Notes: a model not told the origin generated them from the letters alone. 64,000 bases of DNA from Saccopteryx bilineata (GCF_036850765.1 NC_089493.1:220552744-220616743), one strand, 5' to 3'; shown: positions 43,313 to 57,585, counted from the first letter of the stretch. A program made the numbers and translations.

Positions 43313-45460
43313 AACCTATATTTATATCTCTTCATAAACAGATCTAGTCATATCTGAGTCAACACATAAAAACTAACCATGTAATTTCCATTCTTCCACA
43401 AATATTACCAGAATTTGTATGGCAATAACAATGACCTTGCCAAAGCTGTGAATACTACACAGGAAGTCGGTTCCCTGGTTACAAGTTTACACAGATCACT
43501 TTGTTCATTTTCTACAGGGAAGAAAGCAAGAGTATATAGGTGGCTGTTCTTTTCAGTCATAACTGTAAGAAAAAAATTATTTGTCATCTTCAGTTATGAA
43601 AATATTATATTAAGCAAAAACAGGAACAAATAACATTATTTAGAAAAAAGAGATAAATATGGCACACTAGAAAATGGATGGATGGGAAGAAAAAATAAAA
43701 TGAAGATGCCAAATTTATAGTTTGTGGTGAAATAGTAAGTGAAGACAAAAGGTTCTTAGCATTATCAACAAGTGATTAGAAAATAGCTACAGTTGAGAAA
43801 ATTAGACACTGTCATATGTTTATTTTAAATTTAGATTACCTTTTGAAATGTGATAATGTATATCTTCTTCAATTTTAAGCTTTCGAAGCATGTGGAATAT
43901 AGATTTCGAGGGCTTGCAGTTAAATTCTGATTATACTAAAATAAAGAGCCACTGAAATAAAAAAACAGTTTTAGCCCTTATTTCCAGTTCAAAACAAGAT
44001 AATCTTCCATAGCCTCACCATCAGGTGGATTCTGGAAGATAATTATTTTGCAAGTTCCGTTCAGGTTCTTGATTCCAACACAGGACATTACTACAGGTTT
44101 TAGAATAGAAGAGAGCCAAGATACATAAACTTTATTGTTATTGTAGCCTGTTTGACAAGATTGTATCTCAAATGAATGGACATTGGCCATTCAGATGGAA
44201 AACAAAGGCTGTTTATCAGCTGGTTAATTGCACTCAGATATGAAATAAGATTCCCAGCAGTGAAGCTCCCTCACATTTTTATTTCTCACTAAATTCTAAA
44301 CTATCTTCACACTGAACCATTTCCAGCATACAAGTGTTTATCATAATAAAGCACATCGGCCACAGATGACTGCTGACCTTTCAACTTTGGTCAGCACTTT
44401 GGCAGCTGGCATAGTCATACGAAAGGGGGATGATACAAGTTTCCTGGCACTGTCAATTTTCCTTTATTTGTATCATTTAACTCTGAAATGAGGAAATAAT
44501 TAAGTAAAGGCACAGAACACTGAAAATATTTCTTACACAAAATGAGTCTGGTGAATGCATTTACATTTCATCAAATTTTCTGGATTTGGGAAAGACTGGG
44601 TATTTTGTTGCCTTTTTTATTTTATTTTTTTTCAAATTTAGCAGCTGGTAAGGATTATTTGTTGTATAATTTTTTTAAAGGTGGTTACTAACACTTAATT
44701 TAGCCTGTTTAAATTCTTCATCATAAAGATTTCAACCTAAAGAAAAGAGTGCCATAAGCCAATTCTTTGGCGGAGTGAAAGCTACTTAGATCACCCAAAA
44801 ATTACCAAAGATTTTCACCTTATCTATTGAAAGATATTTAAAGATAGGGCTTCATCTTTCCTCTGTGAATTTTTTAAACAAACCTTGGTATCAATAAAGA
44901 ATAAATAAAATAGGCAAATGTAAACCCCCCTCTGCACTAGTGGAAAAGCCTTAACTCTAGTAAGAAACCACTACTAATTGACTAAACACCTTCAATAGAT
45001 ACTGCATTAAAAGCATTATTTTATACATTCTCTATTTACATGTAGGCTTTCCAGTTTATGCACAATGTCAATAAACATGGATCACAAGTCTTAGATGGTA
45101 GCCTTCTAGATAGTTCTGCATACTAGGCTTTAACCAGGCTGGGCATCATAATAATGACTGCATATGTGGATACATGTCACCCAGTCATACAATTTTAATA
45201 CATAATAATATCTTGAAAATATTGAGGTATTTGTCTTTCTATTAGTACATATGTGACTATTTATTGCCCAAGCATTCTTTTAACAGATGAAGCAGTATAA
45301 GGGATACTCTCTGTACTTTAGAAACTATAATCTACTAAGAGATTGGTAAATAGATGGTTGTTCAGTATTCTGCTTCTTCTTAATGATCCCTCGATTTTCC
45401 TTTTGAAAATCTCCCCCTCTTCATATGCATAAATTTAATATCATTTCCTGTTCCTTCCCT
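43313..45460. other. Unique stretch, 2.1 kb
   Basis: No gene or repeat recognised. CACATCGGCCACAGATGACT near 44353 and surrounding sequence are repeat-free. Confidence 0.4.
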
Positions 45461-45840
45461 TTTAGAAAGCTGAAGAGAGTCAAATCATCCATTTTTTTCT
45501 GCAACACCAGTGGAATAGGAAGTTCTATCAATGGCCTAAAGCTGTCAATTGGATCCTCACTTCTAAGACACTGGAAGGGCCTGGGGTGACTGAAGAACAG
45601 CTGTCACTGTGATGATATTCTGACCACATCTGTCTTAGAAAATTACTGTGGTTCTTACTTCCTAAATCCTATGCTTCCTGAGTTCTCTTGGGTCATAATC
45701 CATAGCCTGGTATACCAGCTTCCTCTTAATTGTGTAAGCCTACCCCACCTTAATATTCTTCCTTTAAGTTCTCTTTCACTTTTGTTAACCAGAGTTGATG
45801 TCTATAGCTTATATGAAAAAGCTATTACTGACATGTAATG
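45461..45840 (+). mobile_element. Possible old LTR (MaLR-like) remnant
   Basis: TTCCTGAGTTCTCTTGGGTC, then GTTCTCTTTCACTTTTGTTAACCAGAGTTGATGTCTATAGC and GAAAAAGCTATTACTGACA resembles a widespread repeat end. That end runs GAGTTCTTTGGGTCATAA..GTTGGGTTTCTGTCACTTGC..CTGACTAATA. Similarity is from memory and weak. Confidence 0.3.
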
Positions 45841-47562
45841 CATGTAATTATGAATTACAAGATAACATACGCTATTGGGAATGGGACAGACAAAATCCCC
45901 AATTGTTTAAAGAAAAAGGAATTGGTGGTTCTTCAGCTAATGAGCAGAAGATAGTAAAAATAGCAACACTTAGGGAAGAGGAGAATTTTAATCAATGTAA
46001 TAGGGTAGATGACAAACAATAGGCAGAGAGAAGGAGCAAAATATACTTAGGAGACAAGGAACAGATAAAGTTAGATAGAGAAGGGATTGCCTCAGAGTGC
46101 TCTTCCTGCCATGCACATAGGTTTAGTATCGTCTATTGGGCACCACTGGAACGAGAGGTGTTAAGGTCAGGTACCTGCTGCTGGGGAGCACAAGAACCAG
46201 TCTTCTCAAATCAATTACGGATAATGCTGGATCGGTTAATAAAAGATTTTTGCCTCTGCTTCAAAGTTATTCTGTGAAGAAATAACACCTTCTCCAAAGT
46301 AAATTTATCTTATTACCAATGGATTCTTTACAGGTCAAAATAGAAAAATAAATGCTAAAAAGCTAGATTTAAGTAAATGCATTTAAAACTGTAATGAGCA
46401 GCCATTTGCAACCTTCAAAAGTAGAACACCATAAAAATTGTGAGAATTACTAGCTTCAATTGATTCTCAACCATTTGAAATTAAGTGTAAAAGCATTCAT
46501 AAAAATATATAATCTATATGTGAAGAATTTTAATTTTATAATTGCGATTTATTTATATAATTCTCTAGGTTCTCAAACTTCTGCTTTTTTATTATAGATG
46601 CCAGCTAGTTTTTTTAATCAATTTTTTTTTCTTTAGGGAACAGATAAAGCAAGGATGATTTCTTCAGGCCATCTTATTGTGAACACGATTTATATCTTCT
46701 CTTTATATCTTGCTATACTATGGTACTTAAAATTCCATTACACATAAAGAGTAACTTCCTACTTGCTAATCAAACTGAACTTTCCCACTGGAGGAACATA
46801 GGTGGCAAGTGGCTGTATGTAGCTTAGTTGAACAGCTTCTCTGTCTAATGTAGTCAAGGAGATGTACATGTTTAAGCATTTCATCAAGTATGAGCTATAG
46901 ACTACCCACATAGAGTACCTGTTCCCAGTCCCAAGGGGTGCTAATCAAGAATAACGCTCCACTTCACCTTAACTTAGAACAATTGTCAATAGTGATAATT
47001 TTTCATGGTTGGGATTAAGCAATAATAGCCATATGGATATAACCTAATTTATTTAATCAATCTTTTACAGTTCATGTTTAGATTGATTCCATTTTAATTA
47101 CCTGGATTATCTGATTATTTATTTTGGACAAATTCCAAGCAGTAGAATCATGAGTGTATAAACATTTTCAAGGTTTTTGACTCACAGGGCATTTGCTTGC
47201 TTTTTTCTTCAGAAAAATTATACCAATTTATATTGAAACAGCCTGCATAAGTCACTGCTACCTTGCCTTTTGAATTTAAGTCCTGGAGCCAGGGGCATGA
47301 GGAACAGACAAAAGTGGGTCATTCCAGTTGTTGCATGAATGTCTAATCAAAATTCCATTCTGTCAGAAAAGTTGTAAAATAAAGTTTACATGACCAGGTC
47401 TGCTGATCTCCCTCTCTCTTTATTTCTCAGTATTTGTTATATTATTAAGATACAATTTCTTATTTTAAATAATATAAATTTTAAATGATATAAATAGAAA
47501 GTAATAAACTTTCCTAAAATATCACAGAATTTGACTTCCCAGCATGAGATTCTCCATATCGC
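45841..47562. other. Unique stretch, 1.7 kb
   Basis: No gene or repeat recognised. The 75-residue frame at 45795-46022 has no known motif. Confidence 0.4.
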
Positions 47563-47670
47563 ATCTATGTATCTATCATCTATCTATCTATCCACCTATT
47601 ATTTATCTATCTATCCATCTATCCACCTATTTATCTATCCATCTATCCACCTATCTATCTATCCACCTAT

Positions 47671-47721
<51 letters not shown>

Positions 47722-47788
47722 CCTACTTACCTCTTTATCTAATCATATATGTATATATGTATGTGCATATGTATCTATCTATATATGA
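47563..47788. repeat. Tetranucleotide (TATC/CTAT) array with higher-order pattern
   Basis: About 225 bp of ATCT-phase repeats. The left part alternates CCACCTATTTATCTATC and CCATCTATCCACCTAT variants in a recurring order, while 47670-47719 is a pure CTAT run. A TATG-rich end follows. The two 85- and 128-residue frames (47531-47930) rich in Ser, Ile, Tyr and Leu are artefacts of this array. Confidence 0.95.
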
Positions 47789-49439
47789 AAAAGGAAAATC
47801 AAGGCTTGGACATTTTCCACCTATATTCATTCTCACACATGCATTTTTGCTAATTTCATTCCTTCTGCAGCAAGGCTCTTTCTTCTCTCCCAGAGCTATT
47901 CTAAACCTTTTTTTTTTTTTTTCAATTTAGAGTAAATACCCCAGTTGACCAGCTGCCTCCTCGGCCACCTGGCTCACTGTAATCATTTGCTGCTCCACTC
48001 CTCAGCCTTGACACTGTGTCATTACAGAATCAGTATAGACTAAAATACAGTTACTACTGTATTGACTAAATAGATTTCAGAAGGAAAGCATTTATCTCCT
48101 ATTATATTTAAAAATGACTGTTGGTGAGAATTTCATCTTTTTTCTTAACCACCTTGCTCTTTGTCATTGAGAAAAACATTAAAAGTATTTCATAGAAATA
48201 AATAGTTCAGAAAATAATCATCCTATTCATAAAATATATGAATCTTTCTGTCATTTCATGATGATGATCAACATAGATTTCTACAGTTTTAAGATTCTTA
48301 AATTTTCTTGAACTCTCACCAGGAATTTTCAAGATATGACTGACCCATAAGTCATTATTTTTCAAAATAATTGGAATTTTCAACTATATAGTAGATATCT
48401 TGTTAAATATAAATAAAATTAAGAATTAAATATATTCATATTTAAAGGTCCAAGTATAAAGCAGTTACTATTCAAACATTTCTTCCTACTTTCTCACTAT
48501 CATTAAAAACACATACAAACAATCTACAAATAAACTTTTATTTTAAAATAATAATTTTTTATGAGCATTAAGGAAATATTTTCATGTAATACCTAGGTAG
48601 TAATCTTTAATTTGGAGTCATTTGAGTCTTCCTTTCCTCCCAAAATAGAAATGGGTTTTTAAAACATACATACATTTAATTTTGTTTGTAAAAAGTTGAA
48701 AGTTGGGCTCCTATTTCCCCTCAAGTTCAATTTTATCTTCTATGACCTCCATACCTATCTATGCATTTTAAATAGCCAAAACCAATAGTAGACTAATCCT
48801 GAATATTAAAGCAATTTTATCTGTGACTTTCAAGTTTAATAGCTATAAACCTGGCAAAATACATTATGACAAGAAGGCTTTTAAACTTATTATTTTACTA
48901 GTTTTTTCATGAGGACCATCATGAAAAAGCAGAAATATAACTACTACAAATAAGGACTCGCTCTGTATGAAAACAGTTCAAGTATTAAATATAATCAATC
49001 ATTTCTGTTTCGGCTCCTGAAATCAATACTCAAATGTTACAGTTGAAGTTATAACCACTGTAAGTGAAATATAAAAACAGAATTCAGCAACCTTGCTCAC
49101 TTATTTGTGCAAATATATTTCATATGCAATCAAACATTTATACAATTTTTATATCATCATTTTGTTAAATATTCTACAAATCAATTTCTTGAAGACTAAG
49201 TTGAAGTCTTCATGACTGCTCTCTGGCAAATGGTTTCAACTTCCAAACTTTAAAACAAATTATTGTCTATATATAAGAGTGAAATACACAGCATTCTTTC
49301 TTGTTCATACTTTTAAGATTGTTTTGTTCTTTATAGCAGGCACAAGAAAAAGGATGTAATAAGGAAATTAACTTCCTCTTGTTTTTCTTGTTTTATTTCA
49401 CTGATACCCCCTCCCTTCTTAATTTCTCTCAAAAGATTT
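47789..49439. other. Unique AT-rich stretch
   Basis: No gene or repeat recognised. There is a T-run at 47909-47922. Confidence 0.4.
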
Positions 49440-49790
49440 AGAATGTGTGGTAACAGCTGCTAGGGTTTCTAGCAGCAGTTGAGCTCTGCCTTAATGGTGC
49501 CCTGTGAGTGATCAGAGTGGCAGAGAGCAGAAGTCTCTAGACGTCTGCTGTTCATGGCCTCATTACACCTGGCATGAGAAGGTTGGCCACAATGAACCGT
49601 CTTCATGACCCCCATGGCAAGACCTAGACACTGGGGCTTTGGGCAGTTATGTCCCTTCTCCAGGCTCGTGGAACCAAAAATAGAATATTTTTCCTGCCAC
49701 TACAGATGTTCAACAGACTGGAGTGCGCCAGTAATCTGAGGAGAGTTCAGACTGATTTTAATTACAAATTGCTCCGTCACTTCATGTTTG
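49440..49790. other. GC-richer repeat-free block
   Basis: TGTGGTAACAGCTGCTAGGG through CACTTCATGTTTGTTATCTC is clearly less AT-rich than its flanks, free of recognisable repeats, and lacks long frames. It contains CAGCTG, AATTAC and TGACTCATG-like short motifs usual in enhancers. This is a candidate conserved regulatory element only; nothing in the sequence proves activity. Confidence 0.25.
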
Positions 49791-52700
49791 TTATCTCTCT
49801 GTACCTGTAGTTCATGCAACAGACAACTTAATATACATCATTTAAATAATCATCAAAACCTTTCCTGCTTCAGCACTTTCCCTCTTTGCCTGGAAAGCCT
49901 ACATGTTTGTAGGGGTTTATAACTGCAAGGGCCTGAAGTTAAGTTTTGGTTCCAGCATATATGCGGTAGATGCAACTTTAAAACACACTGATCAGACATT
50001 GGAACAACAAAGACAGGAAGATTAAGGCAGTCTATGAAGGTGAAAGTGTGAAGAGATCTTGGGGAAAATAGCTGGAGAGGCGTCTTTTAAAAATCAAACA
50101 GAAAAACTCCCATCAGTTGGCTTTTACTTCTTTTAAAAAATTTTAGCAGCATGTGCAAAGAGTTTTATTTATCAAGTCAGAGCTTCCATTCTCTAAATAC
50201 AGATTTTAAAAGGAAGTAAAAGAAAAGCAAGTTCATAACCCTTCAGCGGTTTTTCCAGTTTTTTTAGCATTGTTGTCACTAGAAAAACACAATAATTTGA
50301 GAACAGTTTTTAGCAAAAATACATGGAACTAAAAGGAATCCTATGTGCTCATGTGGAAATACTTAGTTGCTTCTCCTATATTGAACTTGTCTGTGCATTC
50401 ATAGAGAACTTATGACATATTTCCTTGTTATGTGTACATTTTTTTTGTTTAACAATGCCAAAAAAGTGATAACTTGGAGACTGAAAATCATACTGACAGT
50501 CACCTGTCATTCACTGTCCTTTATTCTGACAACCTCAGGCATTCAGGCATGTATTTATGGGTTTACCTCCTTTACGCTTTATTTTTAAAGGAGTTGGGGG
50601 ATGGGGAAGAATATCAGAGGATTCAGTCCTGAATAGACTTTTGTTTTGCTCTTTCTTTTACCTCTTGACTGTGTCAAATGCAGTGTGTCTCTCATGCAGT
50701 TTCTCCCTTTAGAGAGCCTCGGCTGGGCCAGCTAGTTAGTATTCAGAGACAAGGCAAAAGAGGATAAAATTCTCTCTGCTTGCTGAGACTGCAAATAAGC
50801 AATTAGACTAAAAGCAATGTATTGGAGAAAGAAGGCCATCACAGACATCATTGTTGACTGAAACCTGCCAATGTAACTTTAAAATTGTAAAAACTTCAGA
50901 GCAGGGAGAAATAGTCACTTAGAGGCACATAAGTTGGTTAAGACATGAAGTCAGTATTCACTACAGACATTTCTGCTGTGTAATGTACTCTGGGAACTGT
51001 AAGATTTTCCATTAATCTTGTTTACTTATTCTAATGAAAAGCAAATGGGTGAAATTAGTAATGGTGATGGAAAATCCAACCTTTTATTGTATTGCACGTT
51101 ATGAAAATGTTTTCTAGATTGGCATGTTACTCCCATTTTCATTTGAGCTCACTTTAAAGGACTGACTGTAATGGAGGACTCAAGGTTACACACTGTTTCA
51201 TGTTTGACCAAGCAACATGGAGCAGCTCTGCTGAGTCGTTATATGAGATGTTGACACAGTGTATGCCAGCTATTTTGGGGTATTAATGCTGGTGTATGAG
51301 GTACTTCTTAAGACTCTTCTTACTCCCTTTAATATAGAGATTTTATGTTGGGTTTTATCAATTAACACATTTCCTGTGCAAATGCTCCAAAGCAGTTACT
51401 CTGTTAATTAAACTGGTATTCACTAATTCTGTTTTTAGACCAATCTCCAGTGAGACTTCAAGATTGTCCAATGCATGGGAGATAGTAGGCAGATCGTCTG
51501 ATTTGATATATTAAATCCATCCCTTTTCCTCTTTCCACCCCCATCATTCCAAACCATGTTTCCTAAAAGTAGAGAAATGCTAGTCTGATGAATTTATTTT
51601 TACATACTCTAAGCCAGGAAAAAGAAAGGAATCTGGATTATTGACATTCTTTACCGGAACTACAGTAGACTAGAGTTAGCAGAAAAAACTGCTAATCATC
51701 ACAGTTTTCGTGTTGGAAGCAATTTGTCTATAATTAGTAAGTTGATAAATACCAACAAAATGGGTGCTAAAATGAACAACTCTTGTGCTGAGAGACATTT
51801 GACTCTACATTACATTTTGCATTTTTATATATGCAGCATTATATTTTGTTACAAAGAGCGACAACTTTAATGGCAGCTAAAGCACTCTAATCTGTCTTCT
51901 GAAGGAAAGCAGACATACATTTTAATATAACAACTTCTTTTATAAAACATATTTGTTTTTTCAAGGAGTAAGCACTACAAGGATAAGAAAAAAGTTGATT
52001 TTTTATTTCTTTTATACAAAATGCTAACAAAATATGGAAGATTTGTTTTGCTAGATAATGAAAAGCGATAGCATGTAAGATTGAACGATATCACTGACTT
52101 AGGGTGCATTCCGCATTGGTAATACCAAATTCACATTTGTTTGGAGACATTTGCTTTCTACATTTTATATGAAGTGCTTATTATACTAAATGCTTCAACT
52201 CCATATATAATCAAACTCATGACCATTTTTGTTCAATTCAAACAGGGAAAATTGTGTGGTGTGTTAAAATGTGAGACAAATGTTTAATTCAAATAAACAA
52301 GATATAGTATATTGTATCTTTGAAACCAAATAAATTTTATGTCTGAAATGTTTTAATAAAACACTAGCTTTTGTAAGGGTCTAAATCACAATAGGCACAT
52401 TCTCAATAAATAAAGGGATGTGATAGTTTATAAGTGATTTACAAATATTCTGATTCATAGTTATCAAAAACATAAATATCACAATAAGTTTAACTTCCAT
52501 GATCTGATAGAACAAAAGAGATTATCTTAAGGAAGAAATTGTGAGGTATAAAGAAAATTATTTATGTTAATGTGGTTGAGAAAACACTACATCTTTTTAA
52601 TGCTTTTTAAAATGGTAATGTGTTTATAGTCATTAATGCAGGAGCATCCTTATATAAAGCCACTTTATATGTAACCTGATTAACACGTGATTATCACAGA

Positions 52701-54718
52701 TAGAGATCTTGCACTATTTCATATTGCGAACTGTGCAGTAAATGGACTGATTGCTAATTATCAAGTATCTTCTAATACAACCTTTAAAATACATTCTTGC
52801 ATTTTAGTACATTTGACTGAGATTACTTTTCCTTCCCCCCTAAACTGTATTCCTTTCATATTCTTTAAAAACTGAATGAGATGGTAAGAAATGACCACCA
52901 ACTAAATAAATGCGTGTTTTCCCCTCTTCCAAATATTCTGTAGTGGGTGTTAAAAAATTTAAGCCATTTCAAAGTCATGTAAACTATCCCAAATATGTCA
53001 GAGAAAGAAGAAGAGACTGCAATTTGTTATTTTTTGAAATGAGTCAACTTGAAAGAGAACATTTTAAAGGCCCAAGTAGCTTTGTTTTCATTTACAGTTT
53101 GTACCTATAGTTTATTCCATGAGAATTTTCCTTATTTGATTTATAGCATATCTATGATCAGTAACAGGTTAACAATTATGAAACAAAAAAGCAAAGATTT
53201 AGAGAAAGTGTATGTTGAAGTTATTTGTAAAGTATGTGTCCCATAAATTGATTAATGTTGCTGTTGTTATTGTTTTCCTTCATATTTACCCAGCTTGAAA
53301 TTTGGGCTTCAAATCATTAGGCATAAATCAATAATCATTTAACAATGATTTATTTATATGATACGATCAAAATTCACATTGGACATGTACATTTTTTATG
53401 ACATACCATTTGATAAAAAAGTAATATTTTCTAATTAAATTTAATTTTGTATCTTTTTAAAAAGAATTTCTTTCATTACTTTCCAAAATCAAGAACAGTA
53501 CATTAAAAGAGAGTAGCTAAGCAACTTGGTTCTGGTCAAATTAGCTGCCATTTTTTCATACAATATTATTTCATTTATTGTAGGTCATTTTCTTTCAACA
53601 TATTACTTCATTTAAGAGGTAGCAATATTTTGCAAGTGGCATATAACCTATCTTCATGGAATATTTATTCCTTTCTAAAACAAAGTTACATACAGTAAGC
53701 TGCAAGAGATTTAATGCTTGGTTTATTCCCAACCTTTTTTTGTCATTCAGAAACAATGCTGACGCATGCATGAAATGACAAATTGCATTAGTGTAATAAA
53801 GGAGTTAAACCAAACCCAAAGCACAGTCATATATTAAATTGTTTTTAAAAATACTGACCTAAGCACCTCTTTGAGATGTTATTAGTAAAATTTGAAAAAT
53901 AAGAAAAAAGACATTTGGAAGTGAGATGTGCTCTTCTTTGTAGTCTGTATAATTGCTGATTTGCCATCATGTTTGCTTGTGATGCCTTTTTCAGATATTA
54001 TTTCATATCTCTTTCTCAAAGCAGAGGTTTTGAAGCATTTGTCCACATCTGGGTGACTGCAGTCAGAGCTCAGACCACGCCTCCCAGGGCTACAGCAACA
54101 TGTCCACAATGATTTTGGTAAAAAAAAACAAAAGAAGAAAAAAAAAAGAAAGAAAGCAACCTTTTGAGCAGCCCCTCATTTCCACTCACCAAGTCAACAC
54201 ATGTTTTACAAAAAAAAAAAAAAGTTAACATTTCAACATCAGCTTCCAACACCATTGCTATAACTTAGTGACAATTTTACATTAAGACCTAGTGTTGAAC
54301 TCTTTCCCACTGCCATACAGAAAAACATCTAAAGCTATTGTTATGTCATCTTTCCTGGTAAGTGGTGATTTTCTAGAATTTTATGATTTATAAAGCTTTG
54401 CTAAAAATGGTTGGCATTTCTAAGTAGAGGCTTCCCGACAGACCATACAGATTAAGATGAAGTAAAAAGAAGTTTATTTTTCATCCATTTACTTCTTCCT
54501 GGAAGTTAACTAAAACGGTTATGGTAAAGCCTTTCATATCAGCCACCAAAAACAGGAAGAGAAATAATTATAATACATACAATAATAGAACTATTTTCTG
54601 CAAAGATCCAACTATGTGGAGAACTATTCAATTAGGCCTCACAGTTACTTTTAATGAGGGTTGTTGTGGAGTAAGTGGAAACATCTGTTCCCCATGAACC
54701 ACCACAGTGGCTACACAA
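49791..54718. other. Unique stretch, about 4.9 kb
   Basis: The longest segment in the window without a recognised repeat. No gene recognised; frames at 52687-52875, 52910-53110 and 53882-54109 lack known motifs. Short A/GAAA runs lie at 54120-54156. Confidence 0.4.
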
Positions 54719-54720
54719 AT

Positions 54721-54721
<1 letters not shown>

Positions 54722-54764
<43 letters not shown>
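54722..54764. repeat. (AC)n microsatellite
   Basis: An uninterrupted CA run of about 20 units. The His/Thr and Cys/Val frames over it are artefacts. Confidence 0.97.
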
Positions 54765-57242
54765 CAGTTCTCTCTTCCATTGCTTGGGACTGGTCTTCAT
54801 GGAACATTCTTATTAGTATGCTTAGAACAATCATGCAAATCTCTAAGCCAAATTAATTATTCTTGGCATTCCCAGTAGATAATCCTACAGTCATTTTTTA
54901 CCAAAAGCAGGGAGCAGGGAACCCTTTCTCTGTACATATGTTATTATGGTAGGCAATGCCTAATTGTCCTACTGTATGTCACCCAGTTTTACCAGCTACA
55001 GTCTGAATTCATTCCCATCTTCAACTTAAAAGTTTGAAACCCCCTAGTGACAGGAATATTAATGTGCCAACACTGTCATATCTATTTCAGCTCATACATA
55101 TGCAATGTCTTTGTTTTCAAAGATTTATGTCAGACTTTGCTGAAGTGAGGTATTCTACCATTTTAGATAATAGCATGCCAAAGTGATGTTATCAGCCACA
55201 TTCAGCACTCACTCAAGCAAACGGGAGGAGCATCCATTCCTTCATGGCTTAAACCCATAGAAACTGTTATTTATCCTTATTTGATGAGCAAATCTTTCAG
55301 GGGAAAATGGTGTATTTTTAGAGAAAGATTATGGCCATCCTGTGGATTATCTTATAAGAATGGTTGATTTGTGCCCACTCTGCTGTAGCAAATGTCTTAC
55401 TGCTAATGAAGTTTAAAAAGACTTACTTTATTTAATTACAGCTAATCACCAGGGTAAAATGTGGGATTTTCTTTGATCCTACATGTATTGTGGTAATCTC
55501 TTTGGCAGATAGCACCTCCTCAAAATAATTTGAGTTTTTCAGTCAGTCACATCTTGGCAAAAGGTGGCACCATCTTACAATAAAGCATGTTTCATTCCCT
55601 CTGTAGTTGCCTATCCTGGCATAAAAATTACATAAAATTTTCTTAGAAATTTAGATGGCCCTTTAGACAAAGAGTATTAAAGTCTTTAAATATTTGAACT
55701 TTTACTTTGTCCAATGTTTAAAATAGGATTCTTTGCTCTTGTTAAATTATTCAACTAAACCAACATTACTGTCACATCAATATACCAAGCATTGTACTGG
55801 GCAGTAGGAGTAGAAATATGAACAGAAATCAGGCCCACAACAATCACCCTTTAAAGATGAGTGGCCTGCGTTCACTTTCTACTACATCCAGTCCATGGGG
55901 ACATAAAAAGGTAAATGTGCTTTAAACACAGGGGTTCTTTTGTCTTTGGTTTTGAAACCAGGAATTGGTATGTTTTTGGTTTGATTTGTTTCTAATAATC
56001 AGATTAGAGTTACTTTGCTTATTCTGGTCTTCGAAGAGAAAGCAGAGCTGTTCTTTTTGTTTTGCTTTCCTCTTGTCTCTTCTCTTTGGAATCAAGTGCA
56101 ATAAGTTAAGTGCCATTATTTGGCCTTATTCCTTCCTGAGTCTCAAAAAATTATTTTAAGAACAGATACTAAGCCAATCCTAATTGCAGGTGATATCTGT
56201 CTCTCATTTTTCATCTTTATAAATGCCAGATGTAAAAATTTCCACTAAAGATAAATGTAATTCTTTGATATGCTTTTTAATATTTACTATTTTTTAGTGT
56301 AAATTTCATTTTTTTCTGAAGTACAAACCCAACCAATAGTTCGTGTGGTTTACAGTTTTTATTTCAAAGAAGTCATCCTGTCTTTTCAAAAAAATTACCT
56401 TATACTCTTTTTTCTGATTTGTTCTGTAATTTTCAGTGCAGGTGATTCAGACAATGTAGGCTTATTTGACAAATCAGCCCTGAAATCAAGGGCCTGCTGG
56501 GTCCTGGAGAAAGACAAGATAAACTAGGGGTACAGAGCAGGGGAGAGGGCAGTACAGTCCTGTGCTGGGCAGAAGAGGGCACTAGTCAACTGACCTACTC
56601 CACCCCAACTGCTGACACCCATGGAGAGATGAGCTCCAAACTGCAGCTGAACAGAGTAGATGGGCTGCTTTAATTGGGAGACAAAACTGTTTTGGAAAAG
56701 GACTACATTTGAAATTCTCAAAATGAAAGAAATAAACTTTATAACTTGACAATCAGCTCGTTTCAACAACAGAAAAATCAAAACCAAGTAATTCCTGAGG
56801 AGGAAAAAAAATACTCTCAACAAGGCAAATAATTTCTTTTGAATCTATAGAAACTATTAAATCATCACTCTATTATTGTAATTTTAAAAAAATAGAAAAA
56901 AATTATCTGGGCAGAACTAGTTGCTTCACATCTCCAAAAGTTTTTTACTTTGTTTTAACCAATTTGAGTTACTTTGGGTTTGCCAGGACGTGAGCAGATT
57001 TAAAGATTTGTTGTCAAACCAGTGCACAGGTCTCTATTGAACACTTACAGTTCCAATGTCACACAACAATGAGATCTTTTCCCTCCAGCACCTTTCATAA
57101 ATGCGTAAACACATCCCTGCCCGCATTTTCCACACTGATACACAACCAGGTAGTACGTGACCTGCCACCTTACCCAGCCCTCCTGCATCCTAGTAATAAG
57201 CGTTTAATATTACAAAGTCATTAAGATTGGAGGAAGTTCTTC
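54765..57242. other. Unique stretch with one possible L2 remnant
   Basis: No gene recognised. At 55775-55855 ACCAAGCATTGTACTGGGCA..AATATGAACAGAAATCAGGCCC resembles antisense L2 (GCCAGGCACTGTGCTAGG..). Frames at 55922-56116, 55965-56159 and 56524-56823 show no known domain. Confidence 0.4.
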
Positions 57243-57256
57243 AAAAGTGCAATTCA

Positions 57257-57585
57257 GGCCCTGGCCGGTTGGCTCAGTGGTAGGTGTCGGCCTGGTGTGC
57301 AGGAGTCACGGGTTCAATTCCCGGCCAGGGCACACAGAAGAAAGGCCCATCTGCTTCTCCCGCCAAGGCTCCAATGGAGCAAAGTTGGCCCAGACGCTGA
57401 GGATGGCTCTGTGGCCTCTGCCTCAGGCACTAGAATGGCTCTGATTGCGGCAGAGCGACGCCTCAGATGGGCAGAGCATCACCCCCTGGTGGGCATGCCG
57501 GGTGTATCCCGGTCGGACGCATGTGGGAGTCTGTCTGACCGCCTCCCTGTTTCCAACTTCAGAAAAATACTGAGAAAAAAAACCA
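57257..57585 (+). mobile_element. SINE-A insertion lacking the pyrimidine tract
   Basis: GGCCCTGGCCGGTTGGCTCA head, B-box GGTTCAATTCCCGG, then CCATCTGCTTCTCC joins directly to CGCCAAGGCTCCAATGGAGC. The CT-rich middle (about 60 bp in other copies) is deleted, with a CTCC microhomology at the joint. A perfect 14-bp duplication AAAAGTGCAATTCA flanks it (57243-57256 and 57586-57599). Also GGTAGGTGTCGG lacks the AGA of GGTAGAGTGTCGG in the A-box region. Confidence 0.95.

Noticed and set aside
47531..47930. Ser/Ile/Tyr/Leu-rich frames of 85 and 128 residues
   Set aside because: Translation of the tetranucleotide array.
54722..54764. Protein with His/Thr or Cys/Val repeats
   Set aside because: Both are translations of an (AC)n microsatellite.
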